A stretch of DNA of 64,000 bases from Chaunax sp. Z400 (lineage: Eukaryota > Chordata > Actinopteri > Lophiiformes > Chaunacidae): positions 10,526,018 to 10,590,017 of the forward strand of contig CM075197.1 of assembly GCA_037577475.1 (NCBI GenBank). The letters are read 5' to 3'. The notes beneath the pieces are model-generated. The model saw nothing but the letters and a program-made list of their open reading frames with translations. It made no database searches and was not told the origin of the DNA. Shown here piece by piece: positions 23,532 to 37,600 of the stretch (position 1 is its first letter; the number at the start of each line of letters is the position of its first letter). Position numbers and translations under genes: made by a program.

Positions 23532-23572
23532 CTATAGATAGATAGGTGGATAGATAGATAGATAGATACATA
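23532..23572. repeat. (GATA)n microsatellite
   Basis: Runs of TAGATAGATAGG and GATAGATAGATAGATA following the dispersed repeat. Pure enough to be polymorphic. Confidence 0.95.
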
Positions 23573-23579
23573 AAACTAA

Positions 23580-23835
23580 TAATAGGAATTTGTATTACGA
23601 GCAGACTGACAGGGAGGAGCTCCAGTCAGCATCAGGCAGACCCTCCTAGCGCTGTGGAAGGAAGCGGAAATAAACGTCGTAAACCTTATGCTAGTAGCTA
23701 CGTTTAGGCTCTCAGGACGGGTGTTGAAGCGACATCAGACGTACGACGTTTGTTGCCTCTCAAGAAGAGTGGATAATTACACGATAGGTTGTTTGTTTGT
23801 TACGGTGGCAGCATTGAAACGGAATATCTTGAGTG
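23580..23835 (+). promoter_or_regulatory. grb2: Probable grb2 promoter and non-coding first exon
   Basis: CG dinucleotides are frequent here (AACGTCGTAAACC, GACATCAGACGTACGACG) compared with the flanks. An ETS-like site, AAGCGGAAATAA, lies at about 23660-23675. A consensus donor G/GTAAGG at 23835/23836 would close a 5' UTR exon that joins the acceptor TTGTTTGCAG at 25361-25370. This is inferred from the layout of vertebrate GRB2 genes, which start with a non-coding exon. The exact start site is unknown. Confidence 0.5.
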
Positions 23836-25370
23836 GTAAGGTTTTCCTTAATCTTATTCTTTACATAAAAGTTGTGTTCTCTTTTCTTTCACGACGCAGG
23901 CTAGTCAAGTCAGTAACGCTAGCTGGGCTAACTGTGCCACTGAGCTAGCAACAACAGCTTGCGCTATGAAAAAAAGGTGTTTTCTTCCCTTTCTCATTTG
24001 CCAACGTGAAGCAGGATTGTAGGCCTCGGGTGTAAATAAACACCTCATGTCTATTTCAAACATGGCATATGTTTTGAGTTATGTCATCGTTAATTTACCC
24101 ATTGTGATAAATTAATTGGGTTAAGATTGATAAACACCCAACATCGCAGTTATTGTTACTCGACCGTTAGCCGGTATGCTAGCAGTAGCGTTGTAGAACA
24201 GTGGGCGCAGGCTGTTCGCTGGACCGGATTCCATCCTCTCGAATTCGCGTGAAAACAGTCAAACGCGGTCCGATGCTCAAACTAGCATATTAGTAGATGT
24301 TTGATTTTGGCCTAACACCAAAAAGTAATGTGACTGTTTTAATTAAAGAGGCTTATTGTAGTCTGCCCCCTTTGGACTCCTGTTTCCCTTTCTTTACTTT
24401 GTCTGCACTCACGTTATTTCTGTCACTGATGTAATTTGTTATCTTCAGATACGGTGGCCATGGGTTGAGTTGTTGACTGTTGTACACTGTAAACAATGGC
24501 TGCTGTCCAATTGTTTGTGTCCTTGCAGTCAAACTGGCTGTTCTAGGTAACGTTTACCCATTAACTTGTTGTAACAAGATATAGTGAGGTGTTTTTAAAG
24601 CATTTGAATCCGAAAATGTCCATATGTAGATGATCTGCCATAAGTCTGTTACTCTTCTTTTATCATCTGTCTTGCTGACAGATTTAATGGCCTTATTTTA
24701 CTTAGAGCTGTATGCTATTAGTGTGAACCCCTTAGAGCTACACCGTAGCATATTAGCAAACAACATAATGAGATAACATAGCTTTATCCATTCAACTCAG
24801 CAACTGTTGGTTTAGCTAGTGTATCACTGTCAACTCTGCTTAAGTAGTCAACTGACTTAACTCTGATCGGGCCAAGTGGTTGGCTGCAATACATTCTGTA
24901 GTAATTGCTGTCTGTTGACGTGAACTTTACATCAATAATCTTTTGTCCACCAATGAATGTTGCCCAGAGTACCACCAGCTAGAAAGGTCTGGGGTTTAAT
25001 CCCCATTCACACAGGTTTGCCATTAAAGGTGACCATCACAGCTACCATGCTATGTTTTGGATATTGTAAGATCCTAAGAAAACAAAGCATGGGATATGTA
25101 GAAAATAACTTTCTCATGATTACAGGGGAAAAAATCAAAAACATTTAATAAGCATGACTAAAAGACATTGAAATAAGTAATAAGTGATGTAGAGACCAAA
25201 CCAGATTTGATTTGCTTTTTATTTGGGGCATCTTAATGCAGCTATTCGTCTATAAATAAACATCCTCATGTATCTGAGTAAGCATATGCCTACAAAAAAA
25301 TGTCTTCACATGTGCAGTTTTTGCTCTGCACTACAGTTGAATTTGAGTACCACATTTTTCTTGTTTGCAG

Positions 25371-25549
25371 GTACCTTACCTTAACCTTTATGTGAGGTCC
25401 AAACCCTAAAGGAGCGGGTCATAGACGGGAGGAGAGACTCGGAGACAAGCATCTGGCCAAAGAAGCCTGGATAAGTTTTTTTTTTCTTTTTTAGTCAGTC
25501 CCTGAAAGGCAACTGCAGCCAAGCAATTTTCCAACACGCAACAACAACC
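25371..25549 (+). other. grb2: grb2 5' UTR part of the first coding exon
   Basis: The pyrimidine-rich acceptor TTTTTCTTGTTTGCAG ends at 25370. The 179 nt that follow contain an A/G-rich segment and no ATG in good context, and lead to ACAACCATGG at 25545-25554, a near-ideal Kozak start. Confidence 0.65.
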
Positions 25550-25627
25550 ATGGAGGCCAGTGCCAAATACGATTTTAAAGCTACTGCTGATGATGAGCTT
25601 AGTTTCAAACGTGGAGACATCCTTAAG
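25550..25627 (+). CDS. grb2: grb2 coding exon 1 (start of SH3-N)
   Basis: 26 codons, MEASAKYDFKATADDELS and on to GDILK, ending at donor AAG/GTAAGT. The start has a strong context (ACAACCATGG). Residue 4 is Ser (AGT) where the human protein has Ile. Confidence 0.97.
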
Positions 25628-28600
25628 GTAAGTGACAACTATTTGATCATTTAATGTTAAGACTTATTTGCCAAAAGTATGAAATACCTGAAATCTTTTA
25701 TTGCTGTAGGTTTTTTTAATTCATATGTAGTTAATCATATTCATCCTGTGTTAGATAAAGGCGCCATCAGTTTAATGTAGTAATGTTATTTTTATTAACA
25801 TAAAGAAAATCTATTGGATTAAAATATTCACCCGAATAAAGCTATAGTGTCATGTCTCTATCTTACATTGGGATAGGTATGTTTCTGTCATTCATATCTT
25901 ACACTGTCAAACACATGCCAGATTTATCTGTGAAATTAAAACCCACATTTATAAATAGAAAAAGAAAACCAGCAGGCTTGGACTAAAGCCTAAAATCCAA
26001 AACGTTACTCCATCATGCGATGGCACTCATGGTAATTACATGTGGCAACAGAAAAACAACATTTTAGGCCTACGTTGGTGTGGCATATTATATCTCGGCA
26101 TTGCATTTTGGAGGAGCAATGCTTGTGTTGCAGTGGATAAAGCCCAATGATTAAAGAGGCAAAAGATGCAGTGCTTTTGTTCCATTATGAAATACCTGAA
26201 GTGCTCTCTTTGAAACCTCAGGCTTGCCAAGATCCCCAGGCATGAGCAGCTTTTTCAAAGCAGTATGGTCTCTGGTTGCCTGAATAGCGTATGTCATTTT
26301 CTGACCTTGACAAGAGAGCCAAGATATTACAGTACATACTGCAATTTTCCTACACAATGATTCTCTTTGGGTTTAAATGTTATCAACCTAATCCTTCTGT
26401 TCAAAGTCATTGGGTGCAGAGGGGACAGTGTAGAAAAAATAGATAACCCTTCAGATGTCCTTATTTTCTAGCAAAATGTGCATAGCTAAATAAATAAACA
26501 TCAATTTTATAATGCATGATTTTGAAAATTCCTTTTTCCTCCTCGTGGCTTTAAGGTCAGTCCATATTTAACTAAAAAAAGACAGTTAAGATGGTTCTCA
26601 GAAATACTGCTAGTAACCTTTGGCTGATGAGCATGAATAGCCCCTTTTGTAAAAGATACTTCCAAAGAATCACACAACATTGTGTATATTAAGTGTAATC
26701 TGCTATACTGTTTTGATCGAAATAAGTTGTTTTTCCATCTGCTTTGTCAGACATGAGATAGATGTGCAACATAATTGGCACATTATTTTGTACTTAACGT
26801 TAATTATTTTCTCCTCCACAGTTAATAATTCAATTTAAAAAATGAATTTTCTTTCCATTACTACTAAGGTCATGACTAATTCTGCTGAAAGTAGACTAGA
26901 ACAAGAAAACTGTAGTTACTATTATTTACTACTCAACAGAAAGTAGTAAATAAAAATTAGCCGAATATATTTTCTGTATTATTCCACCCACAGATTCTTG
27001 ATCTTAACTTGTGCTACGGCTTCGATTGCATGCAAGACTGCTTTAAGACTGCAGCTTAGGAAACAAAGGAGTTAAATATTACTTCGTCATCATTTTGCCA
27101 GATGGCAAAGTTCCAGCTAAGATGTTAATGTTAAATGTCAACAATTATTTTCCTTCAAGTGACATATTGGTGCCTTTGTAATCTAGACAAAACTGAATAA
27201 CATTCTGTGATATGTTTTTACATTCAAATATAAGGTTTTACTTATTATTCTAAACTGAAATCCTAAATTGTACTTCTCAGTTCCCCATATTTGTACCTTT
27301 TTTGCTCTCAATTCTTGCTTTGTTTCCTTCCATGCAAGATGCTTTTAATGCGACTAACTCCTTTACCGAGACATGCATGTGTGCCTACACGAAAATGAGG
27401 CAGGTGTTATGTGAGTCATTTCATACCGAAATGAAAATTAATCACAAAAACTTCAATCTTCAGATTAAGTCTTATCCCAATTATGAAGCTCTACTCTGGC
27501 ACTTTGGTGATCAACAAAAACTACACTGCTTAATGTTATGTAATTAAGTTTGTAATTACATAATACATACAAAGCCATATAAATTTTTCACATCTTTATC
27601 GTCTCATATTGTAAATCATTACCAATCATAACCTATCATCTGACTTACTATATTAACTGATAAAGTTAATACCATTATGTGTAATATTGGAAATTGAGTG
27701 ACTTTGGCCTATATGCTACACACAGCAAGCAGGTAACATACTCTAAATGTATAACCTTAAGAGCTACAAAAAATGCTTTACATGTTATTTTTGGACAGAG
27801 AATGAATCTGAATTGGGGAAGGAAAGCCTGCATGAATGTTGCCTGTAGCACTGTCCACATTTCATCTGAATCATTTGTTGACCGCGATGCCCAAAAGACC
27901 AGTTTTTTGAAACCGAATGGTTTGGCCTGATGTTTGTCAGACACCATCCCCCTCTCAATTTCTTTCGTCCCGTTTCCTCTTTTGTTCCTCCTCACTGTAT
28001 GAGACATTATCTCAAGTCGAATATGTAACCTCGGGTAACTTATAAGAAACAGGATTTAACAAGTCACTCTCCTGTCACTCACTGAAATATACACAGGTGG
28101 ACCAATGTTACAACTTATTTAGAATGTAATTATAACGCTGCAGATGAACATTATTTTTGAAATTTGTCAACATTGATTTTTGATTGATCGTCTATAGGAC
28201 TGTATGTTCCAATTACTTCCCCATGTTTTCAGATATGCTGTGACAAAAAGCAATAACTTAGTAGCAACTCTGAAAAAAAATTGAGGCAATCATGAATTTT
28301 TGTTTTTTCGTGGTTAATTATTGTAAAATTTAAAATGGCCTTATCTACAAAGTACTGAAGATCCCCTTGTCCAGTGGTCTCAACCAGTAATAATATGTAT
28401 GCTAAACATTTTTCCTCTTATTCCTCTACATTAGTTTTTCACTTCAAAACAAAAACTAAATATACCTATAATCTCTTGCTCACTATCTGACTTTGCTCTT
28501 TGCACTCTGCTGTTTAGAACAGTTAGATATTTAGTTACATAACGGTTGTTTAAACACCACTAGTACAAAACTACATCCCTCTCTCAATTGACAACATTAC

Positions 28601-31600
28601 CAGGAATAAAAGCACACACACACAAGAAACAGATAAGCAAATGTAAACCGCCTAACAAGCTGGCTCTTATACAGCATGTTATACGCAAGCATTTGGAGAA
28701 GACCATCTAATAGAAAACTTTTCTAAGGTGTAGTGTGTTCATAGTGGCTCTTTTGCTCCCATCACCAGTGCTGTCTGTCTGCTGATACTAATACTAAACA
28801 GCTCTGCTCTTAGGACAAAGGGTCCCTCTCATGAGAGAGCAAGCCTGTGTTAAGGCTTTGCTTGTATGTTGCATCCTTAACTTCTCATTATTTTCAGTAT
28901 CACTGGGAGATTGTGGCTGTGTTGGCTAACTCTTGCCCTCACAAACATAGGAAGATCAGTTTTTCACTTTGTGCATCTCCTCCACAAAGGACGGTTGGGT
29001 ATTGACTTAAAAAGTCAATTATTACATAAAAACTGTATTTTTTTATCTGCATTTAATATACACTGATCAGAGGAAGCCAGTGTGGTTTGGTAGTATGGAA
29101 CATGTTGTAGGTAGTGTAGTTAATTTGAATGGCATGAGCAGTACCGTTGGTTACAGTTTGAGTGACTCACTTAAACTCAGTGTGATGAAGCCCACAAATT
29201 TGACAATGCCAGCTCTGGCTTAATGTCAAACAACTACACAGCAGCCCAGTGTGGCAGCAGTCTCTTCTTGTTTCATTTGTTTTTAGAAAAGGCCTATCAT
29301 GTAGGCTTTTTCCGATGGTCTGTCACCATGGTCCAGGTCTGTGAGGGGATGAAAAGGTTGCTTTAGGGACATGAAATCCTGTTTCCATTTAACATCCTGA
29401 AAATGTTAAATGTGTGTATGCAGATACTTTTATCACTTGTAAGAAATATCAAGGAATGTGGGTAATTTCAAATAGGACATGCTACTTTGTACAGCATTGA
29501 GTATGAAAGATGAAAATGATTAAATTAAAAGTCATACATGAATTTCCCTGATAACCTTTGTCCTCATGTCAGGAAAAATGTCCATCGTATCCTAATCTAA
29601 ATTAAGTTTTTAAGATAAGAAAAATCCAGAAGCAACGCCTAAATTCATGGCTGTCCCCTATCCTCTATCCACGCTATTGGTAGCTTCACTGATGAGTCAT
29701 CGACGTTAGCTTCTCCGACAAGGCTGTCGTCGATGTTGGCTTGTCAGACAGGCTGACATCGGCCTTAGCTTCTCCGACAGACTGACATCAGCCTTAGCTT
29801 CTCCGACAGGCTGACATCGGCCTTAGCTTCTCCGACAGGCTGACTTCGGGCTTAGCATCTCCGACAGGCTGACATGGGCCTTAGCTTCTCCGACAGGTTG
29901 ACATTGGCGTTAGCGTCTCCTGCAGGCTGACATTTGTAGCTGCTTCCATCAACTGACATCCATATCATGCCACCCTAACTTGGGTTTCCTAACTTAACGA
30001 ATTCTTCAGTTAAGGCAATCATAAGGTATCTTATTTTCCCCTAAATGTAGTTATGAAACATGTTTCTGTTATACCAAAAACACCACATTTCATGCCTAGG
30101 TAGAGCTGTGGCAGTATGCTGGTGTTAAATACATTCTGGTGAGAATCTGCACTGGAATTATAAGAAGAAATTGGGGTTACATTTGGTGACCTTGATTAGT
30201 TCCATTTACACAGCCCATTTAAAATCTCACACCGGAGCTGCATTGTTCCACCATTGTTTTGTTCAGTGTAAACAAACAAGGCACTGTAGAGAAGAGTCTA
30301 CATCACTGTTACGTGATCTCTGTGTAAAAAAAAATGAAAAGAAAAAAAGGTATTGACTGGCGTTAAATTTTCCAGATAAATCGCGAGTGCTGCCGCATTA
30401 ACGTCGACAGCCCTGGAATGAACCTTTTCATGATCTGTTATTGCAATATGTTATCGTAACTGTTTGACATAATAAATTACAGGTAAATCATCACTCATCA
30501 GGTTTACAACTAACTCTTCATTCAAATACATGGATATCACATGAACAAAAATTTCATACAATCAGCCAGCTTTTCAGTCATTGCTTGAACAGTCTGAAGC
30601 CAATCTAGAGTCAAAGCAGCCGGTAAGAGGAGGCCACCCTAGAGTCTGGCCATTGCCCTGAGTAATGTACACTTGTTCTCATTTCCTCCTTAAATAAATA
30701 AAGATTAACAGCCCTGCTAGCTGACAGAATTGGCACCCATCAACAGATCTTTGAACTCTGCCTGTGTAGCAAGATCTGCCTTTCCACCTCACCACTGTTT
30801 CAAAACCGTTGTCTACATATTCACCTTCGTTATTTAAGCTCTGTTTAATTGCAGCCACTAATTGAATAGTATGCCAATTTAATACTCCTGTTTAAAATTA
30901 ACCAAGGAACTGTATGAACATTTTCCAATACATCACTGATAGAGCAGAATCGGATCAGCAAGACACTCAGTAGTGCGTATAGGAGGCAATGTTAAACTAT
31001 CTTAAATGTATTCTTTTATTTTATGTAAATTACATCTTTACAGAAATTAAATGTTTTTATTGCTGTTCATAACAAAAATAAACCTGAGCATGATGTGATA
31101 TGTTAATCATTTTTGTCATGCTTCTGAATTTGATGTCAGCAACAGGTTTTAAATAAGGTGGGACAGGGACAACCAAAAACCTGTGAAATTTGTGGAATAC
31201 TCAAAAAATCCCAGTTTGGAACATTCATGTTAATTGGAAACAGGTAATAGAATCATGATTGGGTATGAAAGAGGCATCCTTGAAAGGCTCAGTCTTTGGC
31301 AAGCAACAATGTGGCGAGGTTCACCCCTTGGTGAAACACATTTGTATGAAGTATATTACTACACAGGCTCGGGAACACTTTGTAAAACCACAGTCTGTAA
31401 ACGTTTTGTGTGCAGACGATTCCTCTTTCTTTTATTTCAGTTTGATGAGGCGTCCCAACGTTTTTGGAATCGTGGTTGAACTCTCAGAAACTGCAAAATA
31501 AAAAAAAACTGAACTAAAACATTGAATTGTGCTGAAGACACTTACATGGCCAAGGGAAATATTTGAAAACGAGTGCTGTGGAATTGTGAAAAGCATATTG

Positions 31601-34600
31601 GACTGCCTAAACCAAATATTCATATTGTTGGCTTTAACTTTTGTTTTTGCAACTGAATATGAGATTTTCCTTGAGAAGAAAGATTGAAAAACACCACCCA
31701 CTCAGCCAAATTGTGCTTAGAATCTGTGTTAAAGTTGTCTAGTCTTTCCCAACATAAGTGTGTCCCTGTCTCTATGTGCTTATAGTAATGCTACAGCTTA
31801 GCTGTTTTCACATCCTGTTTGATGTCTCTTCCAACCCCCAAGCAACTTCCTGTATCTTCACAGCAAACTCCAGTAACCCAACAGTGTGCACCTACCATAA
31901 TGCAGCACTGAATTCACAAAGAGAAGCATGAACCCAGTCCTTTTTGGGCATAAACAATTAGAATTTAGGGGCCACACCTCTTTGTAAGTAATTAGAGTAA
32001 AAATATTTAGTTTCAACAACAATTTTTGAAGTTGCCCTCTGACAAATTGTACGACTTAGGATAGGGTTAGGGCTGGCTTGGCTGACATGAGCACAGTCAC
32101 TGTAGCTCCATATTCCCCCTACCAGCTCTGATAACCTGAAATATGCAGGGCTTGGCACATAACACTCAGGACTGAAGCAACAGCAGTCCGCAGAACCTAC
32201 AGGATGGACCCAAAGCCTTAGCACCACGCTCACAGCTGCTGTGTTCACCGTTGGCATGAACTCAAACGAGATGCAGGAGGTTTTCTGTGATGATACACAT
32301 CTAGGGTTGGATATCATTTTGAATTTTATTGTTACCCATTCTACTTATTGATTCCACACACAGACCTCACACACTATCCCCACTATCAACAAACAAGCAC
32401 CTCTTTAAAAGAGAATTTTTAGTATCAAAACAAGCGAGAGATTATGCTCTTGAATCAAGGCATTTCAAGAAGAAGAAAAAATTACTTTCGAGAAGAATTG
32501 CATTATTAAATTGTTTAAATTAAATCAAAATCAAATTGTAATCAGAAGTAAATCTACTCTAGCAAGAAAAACATAAGTGAAAGTCAAAATGCACAAATCA
32601 AATTTGAGTTGAACCTGAACTGGTGTGCAGCAGTGGGGCAGTAGCAAAATTACAAAAGAAATCCCACACAGTTGCTCTTGCAGCCTTATCAGACACACCG
32701 TCTTTAACTGCATAAATTACTAGTACCTGAGATAGAGCTTTCTCTTTATTGCTAACTAGAACGTCATATCGTGGCTAGCTGTCTCTAGCTCTACTGGCGG
32801 TGCTAGCGAGTAGTGAGATGCCACTAGCGCAGGTTGATGACACACTCTGACTTGGAGAGCGCAAGACATCAAACACAGTACAAATCGACACTGTGCTGCC
32901 TTAAATATTGGGTCAGGTTTTACGTGCGACCCCGATCTCTAAAGTGAAGCCACACTTTTTACTACAGTCTATCGTTCACATTGTTGTGACATCATGCATG
33001 CTAGCTTGTATCCAAACACATGGGCACACCACTGCATTGATGTGTCACATAGACAAGTCCTGGCAGATAGCTCTGCATGTCCATGCAGATATGTATGTGA
33101 ACCGATAAGCAGAAGCAAAATTGTTTTGCTTTGCATTTTGGATTTGATTCTGATTTGTAGTAGCCTTTCGGTTCCCAACCTTGTACACGTCCTTTGTGTT
33201 ATAGAGTTGGTTTGAGTCTCAATATTGAGAGGATGTTTTTGAATCTGTTTGAATTTGATGTTGTGTCAAATCAGAAATGTTTGTGAGATGGGGTGTTGGG
33301 GGGTGATCCTCAACTAAACAGTGAGAGGAGCATTTTCCTAAAAAAGACTGCCATGTCCATGTTGTTTTGGTACATTTGGGCTGTGGGGGGGAGCTTGTAA
33401 AATAAATTAGCGTTCATTAATAATTAATCAAGGTAGCAGTTTGAAGTGATAGTGATATTAATTTGAAGACATATCACCCTGCCCTAAGTTGTGATATAGA
33501 GAAAGCTTTTAGCCAGTTACCTCAACACTTTGTATTGTGGGCCCCCCCCCCACGTTTGTTCTGATAAATGGCTCCCTCATCACCTATTAGTGCTTATAGT
33601 ATTGATGTTCGCTCCCGGTCCACTTGACCACTGAAGAGAGCATCATCAACGCTGCCTTGTGATGCCTAAATGTCTTGGAAATCCAAACCTCACTTGAAAG
33701 ACTCAAAAGCCTGTCATTCAAGTCTGAACTCCAGCCCCAGCTCCCAATCTCAGTTTTTTCCTTTCTAAACACCTCAAGTTCATGTCAGAAGCACTTTTCT
33801 GCATATTTCTTGACTGTCACAAAGCAGCAATGCAGTTGATTATACAGAGCTGAAAGTTTTAAATAAAAATGCTATGTTTTCTGTCAGAGGCCCAGTGGTG
33901 TCTCAGTGTGGTCCAAGAGAATGTTTGTTCAGTTCACATTTGCAGAAGAGTAGACTATTTTCTAATTAAGAGTTAAATCTCTGGAGAGGAAGCTTCAATG
34001 GGTATATTTCTCTGTTTTTCTTATCATTTCTTTAACTCTTCTAATTCAAACAATTTAACTTTGTTATTGTCAGGAAACACTTTGCTTTAAAATATAGCCA
34101 TAGGACACATGGCCTATATGAATGTATAAACAGCGGTCTGTAAACACAAATAAATTAGTCACACAAATAAATTGCTGTTTTTGCAACCTATATTTGTGAA
34201 TGGATTTTAATTAGTAAAACTGTAGGAAGCAAAAAGATTAGAGCTAAGAAGTAAAACATGCAGGCTACTTTTAAAATGACAGGAATAATGATGTTTCTCT
34301 GCTAGTGATGTCACTACCAGCATGTTGCTGTTCACAGACCAATGGAAGCAGATGTGAAAACTACAAATATTGCCTTAGCCCAGTAATGGAGGAAAGTGTG
34401 TTTGCATAAACCTTTTCCTGCCTTTTTCCCTTTACGACGTTTCATGTACAGTGTTTCCCCTAGAAATCTTTTTTGGCCCGGTGGACAGAGCTGATAGAGA
34501 ATATGTGCGTGCACCAAATGTTTGGTAAACAGGGAGAGTATGACTCAATATACTGCACTTATTACACACTACCACACGTCAGTTCACTGGAAGAAGTTAC

Positions 34601-37600
34601 AGCTAATAAAAGAAACACACCCTAACCATACAGAGGCCCAAAACCTGAGCTTGCTAGTGGGGTTAGGGGCATGCCCCGAATAATTGTGAAATAATTTAGT
34701 TGAAATTCTATCCACCTTATTTATTTCATCTTTGTGTTTGCATCATTTCGGATTTGAATTACATGCCTCAAACAGTACATAGACGTAAGATGTGTTATAC
34801 AATAATATAGACAGACAATAATAATATATTATGACTCTATAATTATGCTATAGGTTTGTGTTGTTATATTGAGCCTATAGGTTCCACTGTATGTACCAAA
34901 GAACATAAATCTCTGTGGCGTATTTATGCCTACCAGTCTGATCAGGTCAGTTTGTGTTGAACAACACAGGAACATAATGCTGATCCTATCCTGGTCACAG
35001 TGGGCAGAACCTGCTCTTCCTCTCTCATCATCTTCATCACCTTCTCTCTTTCTTCTCTCTTTCTCATCTTGTCCTGTTTCACTTCCTTAATCAAACCGAA
35101 GTTATAGACTGACGCACTTTAGTCTATATCAGTGCAGACAGTAAACACAAGGTCAGTTGATATTTATATTTAAATGTTACCACCTCCACTGAATTAATCC
35201 TACAATAAAAATAAATAGGGGCACCTCATTTTAACATTAAATTATTTAAAACAATTTATTTATTTAAAATTTATCAGAATTTTAAAATTATCAAAGAATT
35301 AAAAGAGTAAGGACAAGATCATTCACTCCACCCACCCCAACACGGAACAGCACAGCACAGAGGCAAAACGCCCAAACTTAAACTATTATCTTTGAATGAA
35401 TGAATATTTGACTGTATGTGGCATATAAAATAAATATGTGTTGGCCTGGCGGGGGTCTCGTTGGCCTGGCGACCCCCCCAGGCCTGTACAATGGTAGGGG
35501 AAACCTTGATGTAATTTGTGTGTGTGTGTCAGTCTATTTGTGGCATCTGCTCCAAGTAAACACACAACAGCAGGCTTAGCAGACTGACTCTTATTCGTCC
35601 CAGCAATAACTCACCATGGCCCAGTAGCTGCTCAACTGGGCATGATTTTAATATGTCAGCGCTCATGCTTACCTTCAAAACCCTCTCTCTTAAATTGAGA
35701 CGTTTTGGGAGGGAGCCTCAGTATATTATCTGTGCTCAGCTATAACCTGAGGACATGATGACAAGAGCAGCAGCATTACACGTAGTACATGGATACTCAA
35801 CAGAAACAGAGAATTTTTTGTCGTTGACAGACAGCTGTGTCTGAAACCAATCTGACTTTCACTCATTCACCACTCCCCACATTAATAGTTTGTGAGCAGT
35901 GAATTATGAAGTTAAGCAGTGAATCGTCATTATAGTTTTGTGTCATCACTCACAAGTTTTGGATATCTATAAAATGTGATATCTTGTTTTGTAGGATTGT
36001 TAACAGAAAGTAGTGTAAATGCAGATGAGGCTTTACTTATGAAGACGCATTGTTAGAGTTCGAGGGTGCTTTTGGACACGCGAATAAATTGAATCCCAAT
36101 AAACGTCAAGACATCATTTAATTCATTCCTAAATATTGACTTCAATCAACCTCAGATTTTTATCTATATTATAGCTTATTGCACAGCAAAAACAAGCTGT
36201 TGAAGGTGGAGAATCTGAATTGGGGACTGAATAGAAATATATATGATTTTGCCATGGTAGGGCTCAAGCATGCTGTACTGAAATTGTGAAAGGGGACACA
36301 AAGGTGGAGTGCTCATAAGGTGATGCACGGACTTCTGAATCACTTCAGTCCTGGGAGCCAAGGCAGGAAGCAGTCAGTTCTTAATTTTATCAACCTTTTA
36401 AAAGTTAACAATTATAGACATGATTAAGTTTATCTCCAATTTAGTTGCCCTACATGCAGATTACCACCATTACCATTAAGAGCAGTTTTGACAGTGCTTC
36501 TGTGAGCTTAAATAAGGTCATTCCTCCTAAGTCTTTTTCTCAACATTTAACATTATTTCCTAGTAGCACACTGAATGTAATTAGCTGTGGACCCTGGGTG
36601 AGGTGGACTGACTGTATTTCTCCTGATCCGCAGCTCTGACCACCTCCGCTATTCAGTTTTGAGACCCCACGCGGCTACCTGGTTTGTCCTTAACGAAAGT
36701 TGCATTTAAGTTTTGTATTTTTTTTTGTTCTTGATGCTTATTCAATGCAACCCTGAGTTAAATGGCCACAACGGGGAGAGTGAATTTACCTTGTTAAACC
36801 TCAGACAACTGTCAACCGCTCCGACGAGTGTTCTTTAGTCATATTAGTAATATCATCTAACCACTTCATCAACTGAAGACTTAGTGCATCTCATTGACTT
36901 GCTCTTAAGAGTGTTATCTGCAGAATCTAATGCTGTTAAATGGCTATTTTATCTAGGAGTACTCATAGTTTGTAAGTGACGTTGGTCCTGATAAACAATT
37001 TTCTGTGAAACTTAAATTGCGATGTATGGTTATGTTTTTACTGATGTCTGGAAATGTTCAGCCCGATCCTTGGCCTACAACCTATGTGCGATGCTTACCT
37101 ACTCCATCAGATTTCAAAAGTAGAACAGGCCTTGGTCTTACACATCTAAATGTTAGAATTGTCCCTAAAATGGATATGATCGAGATCTGGTCAAATACGA
37201 CAAACAGACATAATGGTTTTATCTGCCTCAAAGAATGCTCTGAAATCTATTTCAGATATTTTACACAAATTGAATGACTGAACTCATCCTAATGGGTTAT
37301 TTAAAGTGGGAGTGGCTTTCATGTACCTCAGATTGTCTTAAAGAACTGTGTGAGTCTTTAAACCTTGTGCAACTCATGAATGCATCAACAAGGCCAAATC
37401 TTAAAGCACAAAATAAAATCTACCTTGCTGGATTTAATTATAACGAATACATATCACAAATATACCTCAACTGGAATATTTTTCAATGATGTCAGTTATC
37501 ATTGTGCAATTGCTTGTGTCATGAATACAAAAATCCCCAAGGAAAAACCCTGTTTTATTTTTAAGATATTTTAAAAGCTTTGAAAAGCAGCCTTTCATAC

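Noticed and set aside
24957..25040. Possible tRNA-derived SINE: GGTCTGGGGTTTAATCCCC resembles a box B
   Set aside because: No box A at the right distance and no cloverleaf could be drawn.
29701..29934. CRISPR-like array
   Set aside because: The repeats are head to tail with no spacers; this is a minisatellite in a vertebrate intron.
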